Assembly (NCBI RefSeq): GCF_030160115.1
Contig: NZ_BSNS01000008.1
Location: 1-64,000, forward strand
Source: Devosia nitrariae
Lineage (GTDB): Bacteria > Pseudomonadota > Alphaproteobacteria > Rhizobiales > Devosiaceae
Direction: 5' to 3'
Length of the DNA stretch: 64,000 bases
This document shows positions 1 through 7,733 of this stretch, piece by piece. Position numbers and translations under genes: made by a program. Every line of letters begins with the position of its first letter. The first letter of the stretch is position 1. A model generated the notes under the pieces. That model saw nothing but the letters and a program-made list of their open reading frames with translations. It was not told the origin of the DNA and made no database searches.

Positions 1-11
1 GCGCGGCGTAA

Positions 12-443
12 AAGGGGGGATCTCAAGCCCAAGCTCTCGGCCGCTCACGCGGCGGCTTCGGCACCAAGATCCATGCTGTCGTAGACGCGCTCGGCCTGCC
101 GGTCCGCTTCGAGATCGGACCCGGCCAGCAGAACGACATGGCACCGGCTTGCCAACTCGTCGCTGGCCTGGCATCGGGCAAGGTCCTCGCCGATCGCGCC
201 TACGATGCCGACAGCCTGCACGATGTCATCCTCAATGAGGGCGGCGAGCCGGTCATTCCACCGCGCCGCCACCGCAAGTACCAGCACCGCTACGACAAGT
301 TCGCCTACCGACAGCGCTGGGGGATCGAAGGCTTCTTTGCCAAACTCAAGCAATGGCGGCGCGTCGCCACCCGCTACGACAAGCTGGCAGCCAATTTCCT
401 CGGCTTCATCAAGCTCGCAAGCATCATGCTGTGGCTCAAATAG
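12..443 (+). mobile_element. IS5-family transposase, C-terminal part (5' end outside window)
   Basis: The reading frame runs from about 12 to the TAG at 441-443. It encodes the DDE-transposase C-terminal half: a GRSRGGFGTKIHAVVDA segment, then ADRAYDA, IPPRRHRK and RWGIEGFFAKLKQWRR, as in the IS427-like group of IS5 elements. The last acidic catalytic residue lies in RWGIEGFFAKLK. A stop codon at 9-11 in this frame sits beside an A4G6 run at 10-19. Elements of this group often use such a run for programmed frameshifting between two ORFs, so the upstream half may lie in another frame outside the window. The first in-frame ATG is at 138 but is internal to the domain. I could not define the terminal inverted repeat. 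Family assignment is firm; whether the element is intact cannot be judged. Confidence 0.8.
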
Positions 444-460
444 CTAAATTGTCACTACAA

Positions 461-613
461 CCTAGAGTGTTTTCAGCAAAAGTGGACACCACGTTTGCGG
501 TTCGAACACGCGACAGTACAAGGACTTAGAGCTCACGTTCCGATTCACTCGGAACGTGAAATGCTCTAAATCGGGACGCGAAAGTGAGAACCGGTTTTCG
601 TGAAAAGTCCCGC
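461..613. repeat. Cluster of palindromic intergenic repeats
   Basis: This spacer contains nested inverted repeats. TTAGAGC (526-532) pairs with GCTCTAA (563-569). Inside it TCACGTTCCGA (533-543) pairs with TCGGAACGTGA (549-559) around a 5-base loop. A second unit follows at 571-613, where CGGGAC (572-577) pairs with GTCCCG (607-612) and the centre reads GAACCGGTTTTCG. A degenerate unit seems to start near 461. The layout resembles the short REP-like palindromes common between genes in Rhizobiales. A related copy lies at 34531-34600 inside the kdp operon. Confidence 0.7.
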
Positions 614-624
614 GACACCACAAG

Positions 625-834
625 CTAACGCGCGCGCTCCCGATACCAGCCGAGCACAGCCAGCCGTACAGCCGACGAGAGATTGGGAACCGAGCGCTCC
701 TCGTCGATGGCTTCGATGATTTGAGGAAGCGTTACGCCCTTGTGGGCGGCCATCGCCTCCAGGCCGATCCAGAACTCCGGCTCGAGCGCCAGGCTCGTGC
801 GGTGGCCGGCAATGCTGAGGGAGCGTTTTTCCAA
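625..834 (-). CDS. Ribbon-helix-helix domain protein (RHH_4-like)
   Basis: A 69-residue protein that begins MEKRSLSIAGHRTSLALEP and continues with two predicted helices. This matches the short alphaproteobacterial ribbon-helix-helix family (RHH_4), whose N-terminal strand (KRSLSIAGHRTSLAL) would contact DNA as a dimer. The gene starts 11 bases after the sspB stop on the same strand, so the two are probably cotranscribed. Its target is unknown. It could be a small regulator of its own operon. No partner toxin is visible, so I do not call it an antitoxin. Confidence 0.75.
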   Translation of the reverse strand: MEKRSLSIAGHRTSLALEPEFWIGLEAMAAHKGVTLPQIIEAIDEERSVPNLSSAVRLAVLGWYRERAR

Positions 835-845
835 CGCCTCGGCTG

Positions 846-1334
846 TCAGGGCTTCTTGCGGAATGAGTCGAGGCTGACGACCTTCTCGCCGGGCTGGCCG
901 GACGGCCCTTCTTGCCCGCCGGTGGGCTCTCCACCGTCCTCGCCGTCCGGATCGCCGTCTTCGTTCTCGGCATATTCTCCGAGATCATGGAATTGCATTC
1001 CGGTCTGCACCGCGGGGTCGAAGAAGCCTTTGAGAGCCGAGAAGGGAATGACCAGCGTTTCCGGTTGGCCGTCGAACGAGAGGCCGACCTCGAAACTTGT
1101 CTCATTGACCTTCAGATCCCAATACTGGTTCTGAAGGACGATCGTCATCTCCTTGTCGTACTGGTCCAGCAGCTTCTGCGAGATGCGTACGCCCGGGGCA
1201 CGGGTGACGAAGGTAATGAAGAAGTGGTGCTCTCCGGGCAACCCGGCCTTGGCCACTTCCGCCAGCACCTTGCGCACGACGCCGCGCAGGGCCTCCTGAG
1301 TCAGGATGTCGTAGCGGATGAGATCTTCGGCCAT
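846..1334 (-). CDS. sspB: SspB-family ClpXP adaptor protein
   Basis: This 162-residue protein matches alphaproteobacterial SspB. A folded N-terminal domain of about 115 residues (IRYDILTQEALRGVVRKVL, later GVRISQKLLDQYD and TLVIPFSALKGFFDP) is followed by an acidic, glycine-rich linker (ENEDGDPDGEDGGE). It ends in a short conserved tail, KVVSLDSFRKKP, the expected ClpX-docking peptide. SspB binds ssrA-tagged proteins from stalled ribosomes and delivers them to ClpXP in the cytoplasm. The tmRNA gene lies just upstream on the same strand, so the tag RNA and its reader are neighbours. The downstream RHH gene follows after 11 bases. Confidence 0.92.
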   Translation of the reverse strand: MAEDLIRYDILTQEALRGVVRKVLAEVAKAGLPGEHHFFITFVTRAPGVRISQKLLDQYDKEMTIVLQNQYWDLKVNETSFEVGLSFDGQPETLVIPFSALKGFFDPAVQTGMQFHDLGEYAENEDGDPDGEDGGEPTGGQEGPSGQPGEKVVSLDSFRKKP

Positions 1335-1429
1335 GGCGCCTTCCGGTTGCGAGAATCCAGTCTCGCCATATCAGCCCCAGCCCGCTCCGGAATTCAAGGA
1401 GAAAGCGGCAGATCGGGAGGAATTGAAGG

Positions 1430-1745
1430 GAGAGAGTGCAGGCTTCTGTTGCCAGGTGCCTGCGAACCCCGCCTTCCACCTGCTAGAGCGGAAGGGCTTC
1501 AAACGAGGCTATCGCGCCGCATTACGCAGCGAGACGGGCCTCAGCATAGTTGTCGTTGGCAACTATTGAGTATGGCCTGATAACGGTAGTGCCATGCCGA
1601 GCGAAAACACACCCTTTACGCCCTCGTCGATCCTATTTCGCCCCCATTTGTCCGGCCAACGCCGGGATGATGGTGGAGGCGCCGGGTACCGCCCCCGGGT
1701 CCGAAAGGTTTATTACGATGGCCATTTATCGCCATAGCCCTCGCG
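1430..1745 (-). ncRNA. ssrA: Two-piece (circularly permuted) tmRNA
   Basis: On the minus strand, codons at 1560-1525 encode the tag ANDNYAEARLAA with a TAA stop at 1524-1522. The acceptor piece comes first: its 3' strand CGCCTCC, discriminator A and CCA end at 1671, preceded by a T-arm-like CCGGG/CCCGG stem. The coding piece then begins at 1645 with GGGGGCGAAATAGGATCGAC. GGGGGCG (1645-1639) pairs completely with CGCCTCC (1681-1675), including a G3-U pair, the alanyl-tRNA synthetase identity element. This order is the permuted form of alphaproteobacterial ssrA. The outer ends (about 1430 and 1745) are estimates. Any protein ORF called here on the plus strand is spurious. Confidence 0.93.
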
Positions 1746-1834
1746 GGCACGGCCAATATAGGCATCCTTGGGCAGGGATTCAATCACATCAGGGAGCGAG
1801 CGCCTGAGGCGCTCGCTAGTCAATCGTGGCCGAC

Positions 1835-2260
1835 CTAGCCGCGACCCAATATGCTGCGGGCATGGTCCCAGAAGCCGGGATACCTGCCTGTCTTGGCATA
1901 GCTGTGCAGGCGTCCGGCGATCATGGTGCCGGTGCTGACGCACTCGCACATCAGCTCATGGATGTCTTCCACGGTCATTTCGAAGAAGTCCATCGCGTCC
2001 GAGAGCCGGTCACCCTTGAGCCCGAGGGCTCGGAACACCGGATCGGCGAAGGCCACGGTCATGGGATAGTACGGGCCGGCGAGTTCCCGGCGTTCCGCGT
2101 CCGGCATGTACTCGATGCCAGGCAGTGGGCTGATACGCCCATCATACTCTTCGAGCAGCGTGGCCCACCGCTCTATACGCTCGCTGCGAGTCATCGCCAG
2201 ATGGGCGATCGGCTCGGCAGTTACTTGCATTTCCAAAGGATCAGAGCGCTTCATCGACAC
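1835..2260 (-). CDS. Conserved hypothetical protein, 141 residues
   Basis: I do not recognise the family. The predicted protein begins MSMKRSDPLEMQVTAEPIAH and has no signal peptide, membrane segment or obvious metal motif. Several acidic helices (TRSERIERWATLLEEYDG, DAMDFFEMTVEDIHELMCE) suggest a soluble, mostly alpha-helical cytoplasmic protein. A good ribosome binding site (AGGAGGTGTC on the minus strand) precedes the start, which supports a real gene. It stands alone upstream of ssrA on the same strand. It is not similar to anything I can name. Confidence 0.6.
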   Translation of the reverse strand: MSMKRSDPLEMQVTAEPIAHLAMTRSERIERWATLLEEYDGRISPLPGIEYMPDAERRELAGPYYPMTVAFADPVFRALGLKGDRLSDAMDFFEMTVEDIHELMCECVSTGTMIAGRLHSYAKTGRYPGFWDHARSILGRG

Positions 2261-2507
2261 CTCCTAGAAGTCTCCAGGGGCCGCCGCACCACACGGCGGC
2301 AACTGATCGGACGCCCCAACTAAGGCAGGAGTCCGGCGACGCGCGGAGATGTGATCAAGATTCGGCCATTATTTCGGCTTGATCGAACCGCCCGGAGAAG
2401 CCGAGACGCCGAACGGCAGGGAGAGGGTGCTTGCAAGCGGCTGCCGGCTTGGTCATACCCGTGAGCGGTGCGGGCGAGCCGTCCGGCCGAAGGAGGAGAA
2501 TAAGGCC

Positions 2508-3344
2508 ATGCCGCAGTCTCACGATCCCGGTCCGGCCCTGCGGGCGCTCCATCGTCCGGGCGAACCGTTCATCCTTGCCAATGCCTGGGACGCTGGATCG
2601 GCCCGCATGCTGGCGGGATTGGGGGCGAAGGCCCTGGCAACATCCTCGGCCGCCCATGCTTTCACGCTCGGCCGTCCGGACATGGGCCATGTGACGCGCG
2701 AAGAAGCACTGGTCCATGCCGAGGCTTTGGTCTCGGCAACGCCGCTCCCCGTCTCGGGCGATTTCGAGAACGGCTTCGGTGACGCACCCGAGACGTGCGC
2801 CGAAACGGTCCGGCTGGCAGCGGAAGTGGGCCTCGCCGGCATTTCGATCGAGGACACGGCACTTCCGGCGGCGTCCGCCTATCCCTTCGACCTGGCGGTC
2901 GAGCGCATCCGCGCCGCTGCCGCCGCCGCCCGGTCGCTGCCGCGCGATTTCGTGCTGGTGGCGCGGGCCGACGGCGTGATGAACGGGACCTACGATATGG
3001 ACGAGGCGTTACGCCGGGTGCAAGCATTCGACGAGGCGGGCGCCGATTGTCTCTATGTGCCGCTGCCGCGTTCGATCGAGGACCTGCGCAGAATTTGTGC
3101 GGCGACGGCAAAGCCAGTCAACGCGCTGGCGGCCGGCAGCTTCGTCAACCTCTCGCGCAGCGAGTTCGCAGCGCTGGGCGTTGCACGCATTTCGCTCGGC
3201 TCCTCACTGGCCCGGGCAACGCACCGGATCATCCATGACGCCGCCACTGCGATGTTCGGGGCAGGGGACTTCAGCCAGCTCGGGCAGTCGATATCAGGTT
3301 CTGCGATAGACGCGCTTCTGGAAAAAGGGCAGCGGCACGACTGA
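2508..3344 (+). CDS. Isocitrate lyase/PEP mutase superfamily enzyme
   Basis: The 278-residue protein is a phosphoenolpyruvate mutase/isocitrate lyase superfamily TIM barrel. Visible landmarks are FILANAWDAGSARMLAGLGA at the N-terminus, the metal-binding stretch SGDFENGFGDAP, GISIEDT and VARADG. Members of this short group cleave or form C-C or C-P bonds of oxaloacetate-like acids, for example oxaloacetate decarboxylase or 2-methylisocitrate-lyase-like enzymes. The substrate cannot be assigned from sequence alone. The start at 2508 follows a strong AGGAGGAG at 2491-2498 and matches the family N-terminus. An in-frame ATG at 2379 would add 43 residues without homology. It lies 42 bases before thyA. 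Confidence 0.8.
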   Translation: MPQSHDPGPALRALHRPGEPFILANAWDAGSARMLAGLGAKALATSSAAHAFTLGRPDMGHVTREEALVHAEALVSATPLPVSGDFENGFGDAPETCAETVRLAAEVGLAGISIEDTALPAASAYPFDLAVERIRAAAAAARSLPRDFVLVARADGVMNGTYDMDEALRRVQAFDEAGADCLYVPLPRSIEDLRRICAATAKPVNALAAGSFVNLSRSEFAALGVARISLGSSLARATHRIIHDAATAMFGAGDFSQLGQSISGSAIDALLEKGQRHD

Positions 3345-3386
3345 GCGCGCTGCCCGTCGTTCCAGAATCGAGCTAAGCTTCAATCC

Positions 3387-4181
3387 ATGCAGCCCTATCT
3401 CAAGCTACTCGCCGATATCCTCGAGCACGGCACCGACAAGTCGGACCGCACGGGCACCGGCACACGCTCCCTTTTCGGCTACCAGATGCGGTTCGATCTC
3501 GCGCAGGGATTCCCGCTGGTCACGACGAAGAAGCTCCATATCCGGTCGATCGTCTATGAACTCCTCTGGTTCCTGCGCGGCGAAACCAATGTGCGCTGGC
3601 TGCAGGAGCGGGGGGTCAAGATCTGGGACGAGTGGGCCGACGAGAACGGCGACCTCGGCCCCGTCTACGGTTCACAGTGGCGCAGCTGGCCAGCTCCGGA
3701 CGGCCGCCACATCGACCAGATCGCCAACCTCATCGAAGGCATCAAGACGCGGCCGGACTCGCGCCGGCACATCGTCTCGGCCTGGAACCCCGCCGAGATC
3801 GACGAGATGGCATTGCCGCCCTGTCACTGTCTCTTCCAGTTCTACGTCGCCGATGGAAAACTGAGCTGCCAACTCTATCAGCGCTCGGCCGACAGCTTCC
3901 TCGGCGTCCCGTTCAACATCGCCTCGTATGCGCTGCTAACGCATATGGTGGCGCAGGTGACGGGCTATGCGCCCGGCGACTTCGTCCACACGCTCGGCGA
4001 TGCCCATCTCTATTCCAACCATTTCGAGCAGGCGCGCGAGCAGCTGACGCGCGCGCCGCGGGCGCTGCCGCAGCTTGTTCTCAATCCGCAGGTGCAGCGG
4101 CTCGAGGACTTCACCTTCGAGGACATCGTCATCTCAGGCTACGATCCGCATCCGCACATAAAGGCCGCGGTGGCGGTATGA
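3387..4181 (+). CDS. thyA: Thymidylate synthase
   Basis: Converts dUMP to dTMP using methylene-tetrahydrofolate, yielding dihydrofolate for folA four genes downstream. The protein is 264 residues, the same length as the Escherichia coli enzyme. The catalytic cysteine is Cys146 in [11 protein letters not shown]. The substrate-binding [11 protein letters not shown] and [13 protein letters not shown] motifs are intact. It opens a tightly packed run of genes: its TGA overlaps the ATG of the MazG-like gene (ATGA). Pairing of thyA with folA in one transcription unit is common and fits the shared folate cycle. Confidence 0.97.
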   Translation: MQPYLKLLADILEHGTDKSDRTGTGTRSLFGYQMRFDLAQGFPLVTTKKLHIRSIVYELLWFLRGETNVRWLQERGVKIWDEWADENGDLGPVYGSQWRSWPAPDGRHIDQIANLIEGIKTRPDSRRHIVSAWNPAEIDEMALPPCHCLFQFYVADGKLSCQLYQRSADSFLGVPFNIASYALLTHMVAQVTGYAPGDFVHTLGDAHLYSNHFEQAREQLTRAPRALPQLVLNPQVQRLEDFTFEDIVISGYDPHPHIKAAVAV

Positions 4182-4516
4182 GCAGCACCCTGGCCGAGCT
4201 CGCCGAGGGCGTGGAGCGAGTCTCGGACCGCTATGCGCGCGTATTCTCGGTACGGCGCGACGATGACTGGTACCTGCTGAAGCTCCAGGAGGAACTGGGC
4301 GAACTGACGGCCGAGGCGCTGCGGGCCAGCGGGCGCGGCCGAAGGGGCGACGCTACAGACGCGGCCATCGCCGAAAAGCTCGCCGATGAAGCTGCCGATC
4401 TGCTTGGAAGCCTGTTACTGTTCGCGCGCCATCACGGCATCGACCTCGAGGCAGCCTTGTCGCGCAAATGGCTGGTCTATCTCGAGGAAGAGGCTGACCG
4501 GCCGCAGGTGCGGTAG
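4178..4516 (+). CDS. MazG-like NTP pyrophosphohydrolase domain protein
   Basis: A 112-residue all-alpha protein. Its core [17 protein letters not shown] followed later by [17 protein letters not shown] has the EExxE...ExxD pattern of the MazG/phosphoribosyl-ATP pyrophosphatase superfamily, which binds Mg2+ and hydrolyses (d)NTPs. The start overlaps the thyA stop by four bases, so translation is probably coupled. That neighbourhood suggests housekeeping of the nucleotide pool, possibly dUTP or non-canonical dNTPs, but the substrate is inference. It is shorter than full MazG and resembles single-domain forms. Confidence 0.75.
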   Translation: MSSTLAELAEGVERVSDRYARVFSVRRDDDWYLLKLQEELGELTAEALRASGRGRRGDATDAAIAEKLADEAADLLGSLLLFARHHGIDLEAALSRKWLVYLEEEADRPQVR

Positions 4517-4537
4517 CTTGAAAACGGGGGGTATGGG

Positions 4538-5545
4538 ATGAAGCTCGGCGCGGCGTTGGTCTGTCTTGCATCGGTGGTTCCGGCGGTTGCCCTCGCCAAT
4601 GACACGGCAGCCGTTCTCTCGACCGGTGGCCTCCAATTCGTCGTGGATCCGGACATCGCGATGGTCAGCGAGGACCTTTATATTTCGGCCGAAGAAATCC
4701 GGGTCACCTACATCTTCCGCAACGAAGGGAAGGCCGACCGCAATGTGCTCGTCGCCTTCCCCATGCCGGACATCACGCCCGACCACTGGTCGCCGGTCGC
4801 CTTTCCCGACGGGCCGGACGACAACCTTTTTTCGTTCGAAACGACGTTCGACGGCGAGCCAGTCGAAACGATCCTCTACCAATATGCCTATGCCTTTGGC
4901 GTCGACCGCACCGACTATCTGAGGGAGCTCGAGATGCCGCTTGTTCCCTTCTCGCAGGCAGCGATCACGGCGGTTGAAAAGCTCGACGCGGCGACGATCG
5001 CCGAAATGCTGCACCTCGGCCTCGTCGTGCCCGACGAGTTCGATGCGGGCGAGGGGTGGGAGACGCATCACTGGCCGATGTGGACGCTGCGCTCGACCTA
5101 TACATGGGAGGCGATGTTCCCCGCTGGCGAGGAGGTGACGGTCGAGCATCGCTACAAGCCGAGTGTGGGTGGCACGACTGGCGTCAGTTTCCTCTCCGAA
5201 CCCTATGAAGGGCACGATCCGGCCGCCGAATATGCCGAAAAGTACTGCACCGACGAAGCGTTCCTCGACGCAGTGCGCAAGACCGTCAAGAACGGCGAGC
5301 CATGGAGCGCGCCGTTCTTCGAGCAGTGGATTTCCTATATCCTCAAAACCGGCGCCAATTGGAATGGACCGATCGGCAGCTTCCGCCTGGTCATCGACAA
5401 GGGCGAGCCCGGAAACCTCGTCTCGTTCTGCGGGGAGGGGGTCACCAAGATCGGCCCGACCACTTTCGAGATGGTCAAGACAGACTACTGGCCCGATCGC
5501 GACCTCGACATCCTCATTCTCGAGCGACATGAGGGGTTCGAGTAG
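4538..5545 (+). CDS. DUF4424 family secreted protein
   Basis: The 335-residue protein begins with a cleavable signal peptide (MKLGAALVCLASVVPAVALAND, cleavage likely after ALA). The mature part opens with a VSEDLYISAEEIRVTYIFRN segment and continues with NVLVAFPMPDI, as in the DUF4424 family of alphaproteobacteria. No catalytic motif is evident. Two cysteines, in KYCTDE and VSFCGEG, could form a disulfide in the periplasm. The function of the family is unknown. The gene sits between the MazG-like and GNAT genes, and its TAG shares one base with the GTG start of the next gene. Confidence 0.75.
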   Translation: MKLGAALVCLASVVPAVALANDTAAVLSTGGLQFVVDPDIAMVSEDLYISAEEIRVTYIFRNEGKADRNVLVAFPMPDITPDHWSPVAFPDGPDDNLFSFETTFDGEPVETILYQYAYAFGVDRTDYLRELEMPLVPFSQAAITAVEKLDAATIAEMLHLGLVVPDEFDAGEGWETHHWPMWTLRSTYTWEAMFPAGEEVTVEHRYKPSVGGTTGVSFLSEPYEGHDPAAEYAEKYCTDEAFLDAVRKTVKNGEPWSAPFFEQWISYILKTGANWNGPIGSFRLVIDKGEPGNLVSFCGEGVTKIGPTTFEMVKTDYWPDRDLDILILERHEGFE

Positions 5546-6024
5546 TGGCGCTTTCCATCCGTCAGGCTACCGCCGCGGACGCCGGCACGGTCCATCAGTT
5601 CGTTCATGCGCTGGCCGATTATGAAAGGCTCTCCCATGAGGTCGTGGCGAGTGAATCGGATATCGCGCGCGACCTTTTCGGGGACAATCCGAGGGTCTTT
5701 TGCGACCTGGCCGAATGGAGCGGTGAGCCGGTAGGCTTTGCCCTCTGGTTCTACACCTATTCGACCTTCAAGGGCCGGCACGGCATCTGGCTCGAGGATC
5801 TGTTCGTCGATCCTTCAGTGCGCGGCAAGGGCATCGGCAAAGCCCTGCTCGGCCATCTCGCGCGCCGCTGCGCGGTCGAAGGGCTCGGGCGCTTCGAGTG
5901 GCATGTGCTCGACTGGAACATGCCTTCGATCGATTTCTACAAGGCACAGGGCGCCGTGTTGCACGAGGAGTGGTTGACCTGCAGGGTGGACGGGGAGGCG
6001 CTGCTGGCGCTCGGGCGGCAATGA
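5545..6024 (+). CDS. GNAT N-acetyltransferase (SSAT-like)
   Basis: A 159-residue GNAT acetyltransferase. The acetyl-CoA loop is in LFVDPSVRGKGIGKALLGHLA, and the preceding FALWFYTYSTFKGRHGIWLEDL matches the spermidine/diamine acetyltransferase subgroup. It would transfer an acetyl group from acetyl-CoA to a small amine, but the substrate is not certain. The GTG start at 5545 overlaps the previous stop by one base. Its own stop overlaps the folA start. The gene is thus embedded in the thyA-folA unit. Confidence 0.85.
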   Translation: MALSIRQATAADAGTVHQFVHALADYERLSHEVVASESDIARDLFGDNPRVFCDLAEWSGEPVGFALWFYTYSTFKGRHGIWLEDLFVDPSVRGKGIGKALLGHLARRCAVEGLGRFEWHVLDWNMPSIDFYKAQGAVLHEEWLTCRVDGEALLALGRQ

Positions 6025-6545
6025 GCGTCAAGATCGCCATGATCGCCGCGGTCGCCGAGAACGGAGTCATCGGCAGGGATCAGACCATCCCCTGGCGTAT
6101 TCCTTCGGACATGGCCTATTTCAAGCGCACCACCATGGGCAAACCCATCGTCATGGGGCGCAAGCAGTACGAGACTGTGGGCAAGCCGCTGCCAGGCCGC
6201 ACCAATATCGTCGTCACCCGCCAGACGGACTATCGCCCGGATGGCGTGATTGTGATGAACGATCTCGAAACCGCGATTGCGCGAGCCAAGACCATTGCCG
6301 AGGCCGATGGGGTCGGCGAGGTGATGATCCTGGGTGGCGGGGAAATCTACCGCCAGGCGATGCCGCTCGCGGATCGCCTCTATATAAGCCACGTAGCGCT
6401 TTCGCCCGACGGCGACGTGACGTTCCCGGCCATCGATCCCGATCATTGGCGGATCGTCGATGAATTGGCCGTGCCGCCGAGCGAGAAGGATGCTGCGGCG
6501 TTTCGCGTCAAGGTCTACGAGCGCCGGTCACCCGCTTTTCATTGA
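6021..6545 (+). CDS. folA: Dihydrofolate reductase
   Basis: Reduces dihydrofolate to tetrahydrofolate with NADPH, regenerating the cofactor consumed by ThyA. The 174-residue protein shows the standard motifs: IAAVAENGVIGRD, PWRIPSDMAYFKRTTMGKP with the catalytic acidic Asp in the SDM segment, VMGRKQYETVGKPLPGR for NADPH, and GGGEIYRQAMPLADRLYISH. The ATG overlaps the preceding GNAT stop. About 60 bases separate it from hflK, so hflKC may have its own promoter. Confidence 0.96.
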   Translation: MSVKIAMIAAVAENGVIGRDQTIPWRIPSDMAYFKRTTMGKPIVMGRKQYETVGKPLPGRTNIVVTRQTDYRPDGVIVMNDLETAIARAKTIAEADGVGEVMILGGGEIYRQAMPLADRLYISHVALSPDGDVTFPAIDPDHWRIVDELAVPPSEKDAAAFRVKVYERRSPAFH

Positions 6546-6608
6546 TCGGCTAGGCCCGGTTCCCTATATAGGTCCGAACTCGAAATCCAAACGAACAAAG
6601 GGTATGTG

Positions 6609-7730
6609 ATGCCGTGGGAGAGTAATGGTGGCGGGGGCGGCCGCAATAGTGGCGGTCCCTGGGGGCAAACACCCGGCGGCGGCCCACGCCGGCCAGGAAA
6701 TACTCCCAATCTCGAAGACATCCTCAATCGCGGCAGGGATCGGTTCCAGGGCGGCTTCCAGGGCGGCGTGCCGGGTGGCCGCTGGGCGATCATCGGCGGT
6801 ATCCTGGCGCTGCTGGCCTTCTGGGGTCTCAACGCCATCTATACGATCAATCCCCAGGAAGTGGGCGTGGAGCTGCGTTTCGGCCAACCCAAGGACGAGT
6901 TGTCAAACCCGGGCCTTCACTTCCTCTTGTGGCCGATCGAGACGGTCGAGCGGGTCACCATCACCGAGAACCAGACCATTATCGGCTCGGGCAACGCCGC
7001 GGGGTCACGTGCCGCCAATCGCGAGGGATTGATGCTCTCTGGCGATCAGAACATCGTCGATGTGCGCTTCTCGATCCTCTGGGTCGTGGCCAATCCAGCC
7101 GACTACCTCTTCAACGTGCGCGATCCCGAAGCAATGGTGAGGGCTGCGGGGGAAAGCGCCATGCGTGAAATCGTCGGCCGGCGTCCCGCGCAGGACGCCT
7201 TCCGCGACGACCGGGCCGGTATCCAGATCGAAGTGCAGGAGATTACGCAGGCTATCCTCGACAGCTACCAGATCGGCGTGCGCATCAATGGCGTGCGGCT
7301 CGAAAACGCCGCGCCGCCCTCCGAGGTCGCCGACGCGTTCAACGAGGTGCAGCGCGCCGAGCAGGACGAGGACCGGCTGCAGGAAGAGGCCCGCCAATAC
7401 GCCAATACCCTGCTTGGCGACGCCCGCGGACAGGCCGCGCAATTGCGCGAGGCTGCCGCGGCCTATACGAACAGGGTCGTGCAGGAGGCGACCGGTGAAG
7501 CCGGGCGCTTCAACGCGGTCTTTGCGGAATACGTCAACGCGCCCGCAGTTACGCGCAAGCGCCTCTTCCTCGAGACGATGGAAGAAGTACTCGGAAACTC
7601 CGAGAAGGTGCTGGTCGAAAACGGCGCCGGCGGCAGCGGGGTGGTTCCTTACCTGCCGCTACCGGAGTTGCGCTCGCGTGCCACCACCACGTCGACCACT
7701 ACGTCGACCACCAACGGATCGGGGAACTGA
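6609..7730 (+). CDS. hflK: FtsH protease modulator HflK
   Basis: The inner-membrane SPFH/band-7 protein forms the HflKC complex that surrounds and restrains the FtsH protease. It has 373 residues from ATG 6609. The N-terminus is Gly/Pro-rich (NGGGGGRN, TPGGGPRRPGN). One membrane helix lies at about 60-79. The SPFH domain follows (INPQEVGVELRFGQP), then coiled coil (EVQRAEQDEDRLQEEARQ). The last twenty residues are a low-complexity Thr/Ser run. A GTG at 6606, directly before the ATG, would add only one residue. hflC follows after three bases. Confidence 0.94.
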   Translation: MPWESNGGGGGRNSGGPWGQTPGGGPRRPGNTPNLEDILNRGRDRFQGGFQGGVPGGRWAIIGGILALLAFWGLNAIYTINPQEVGVELRFGQPKDELSNPGLHFLLWPIETVERVTITENQTIIGSGNAAGSRAANREGLMLSGDQNIVDVRFSILWVVANPADYLFNVRDPEAMVRAAGESAMREIVGRRPAQDAFRDDRAGIQIEVQEITQAILDSYQIGVRINGVRLENAAPPSEVADAFNEVQRAEQDEDRLQEEARQYANTLLGDARGQAAQLREAAAAYTNRVVQEATGEAGRFNAVFAEYVNAPAVTRKRLFLETMEEVLGNSEKVLVENGAGGSGVVPYLPLPELRSRATTTSTTTSTTNGSGN

Positions 7731-7733
7731 GCC

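Noticed and set aside
625..834. RHH protein as an antitoxin
   Set aside because: No toxin-like gene is adjacent; the neighbour is sspB, and this RHH subgroup usually occurs alone.
912..1580. 222-residue plus-strand frame opposite sspB and ssrA
   Set aside because: It runs antisense to a well-supported sspB and into the tmRNA, has no homology I can see, and arises from GC-rich third positions.
1550..1807. 85-residue plus-strand frame (…APGTAPGSERF…)
   Set aside because: It is read from the complement of the tmRNA acceptor piece, a common spurious protein call.
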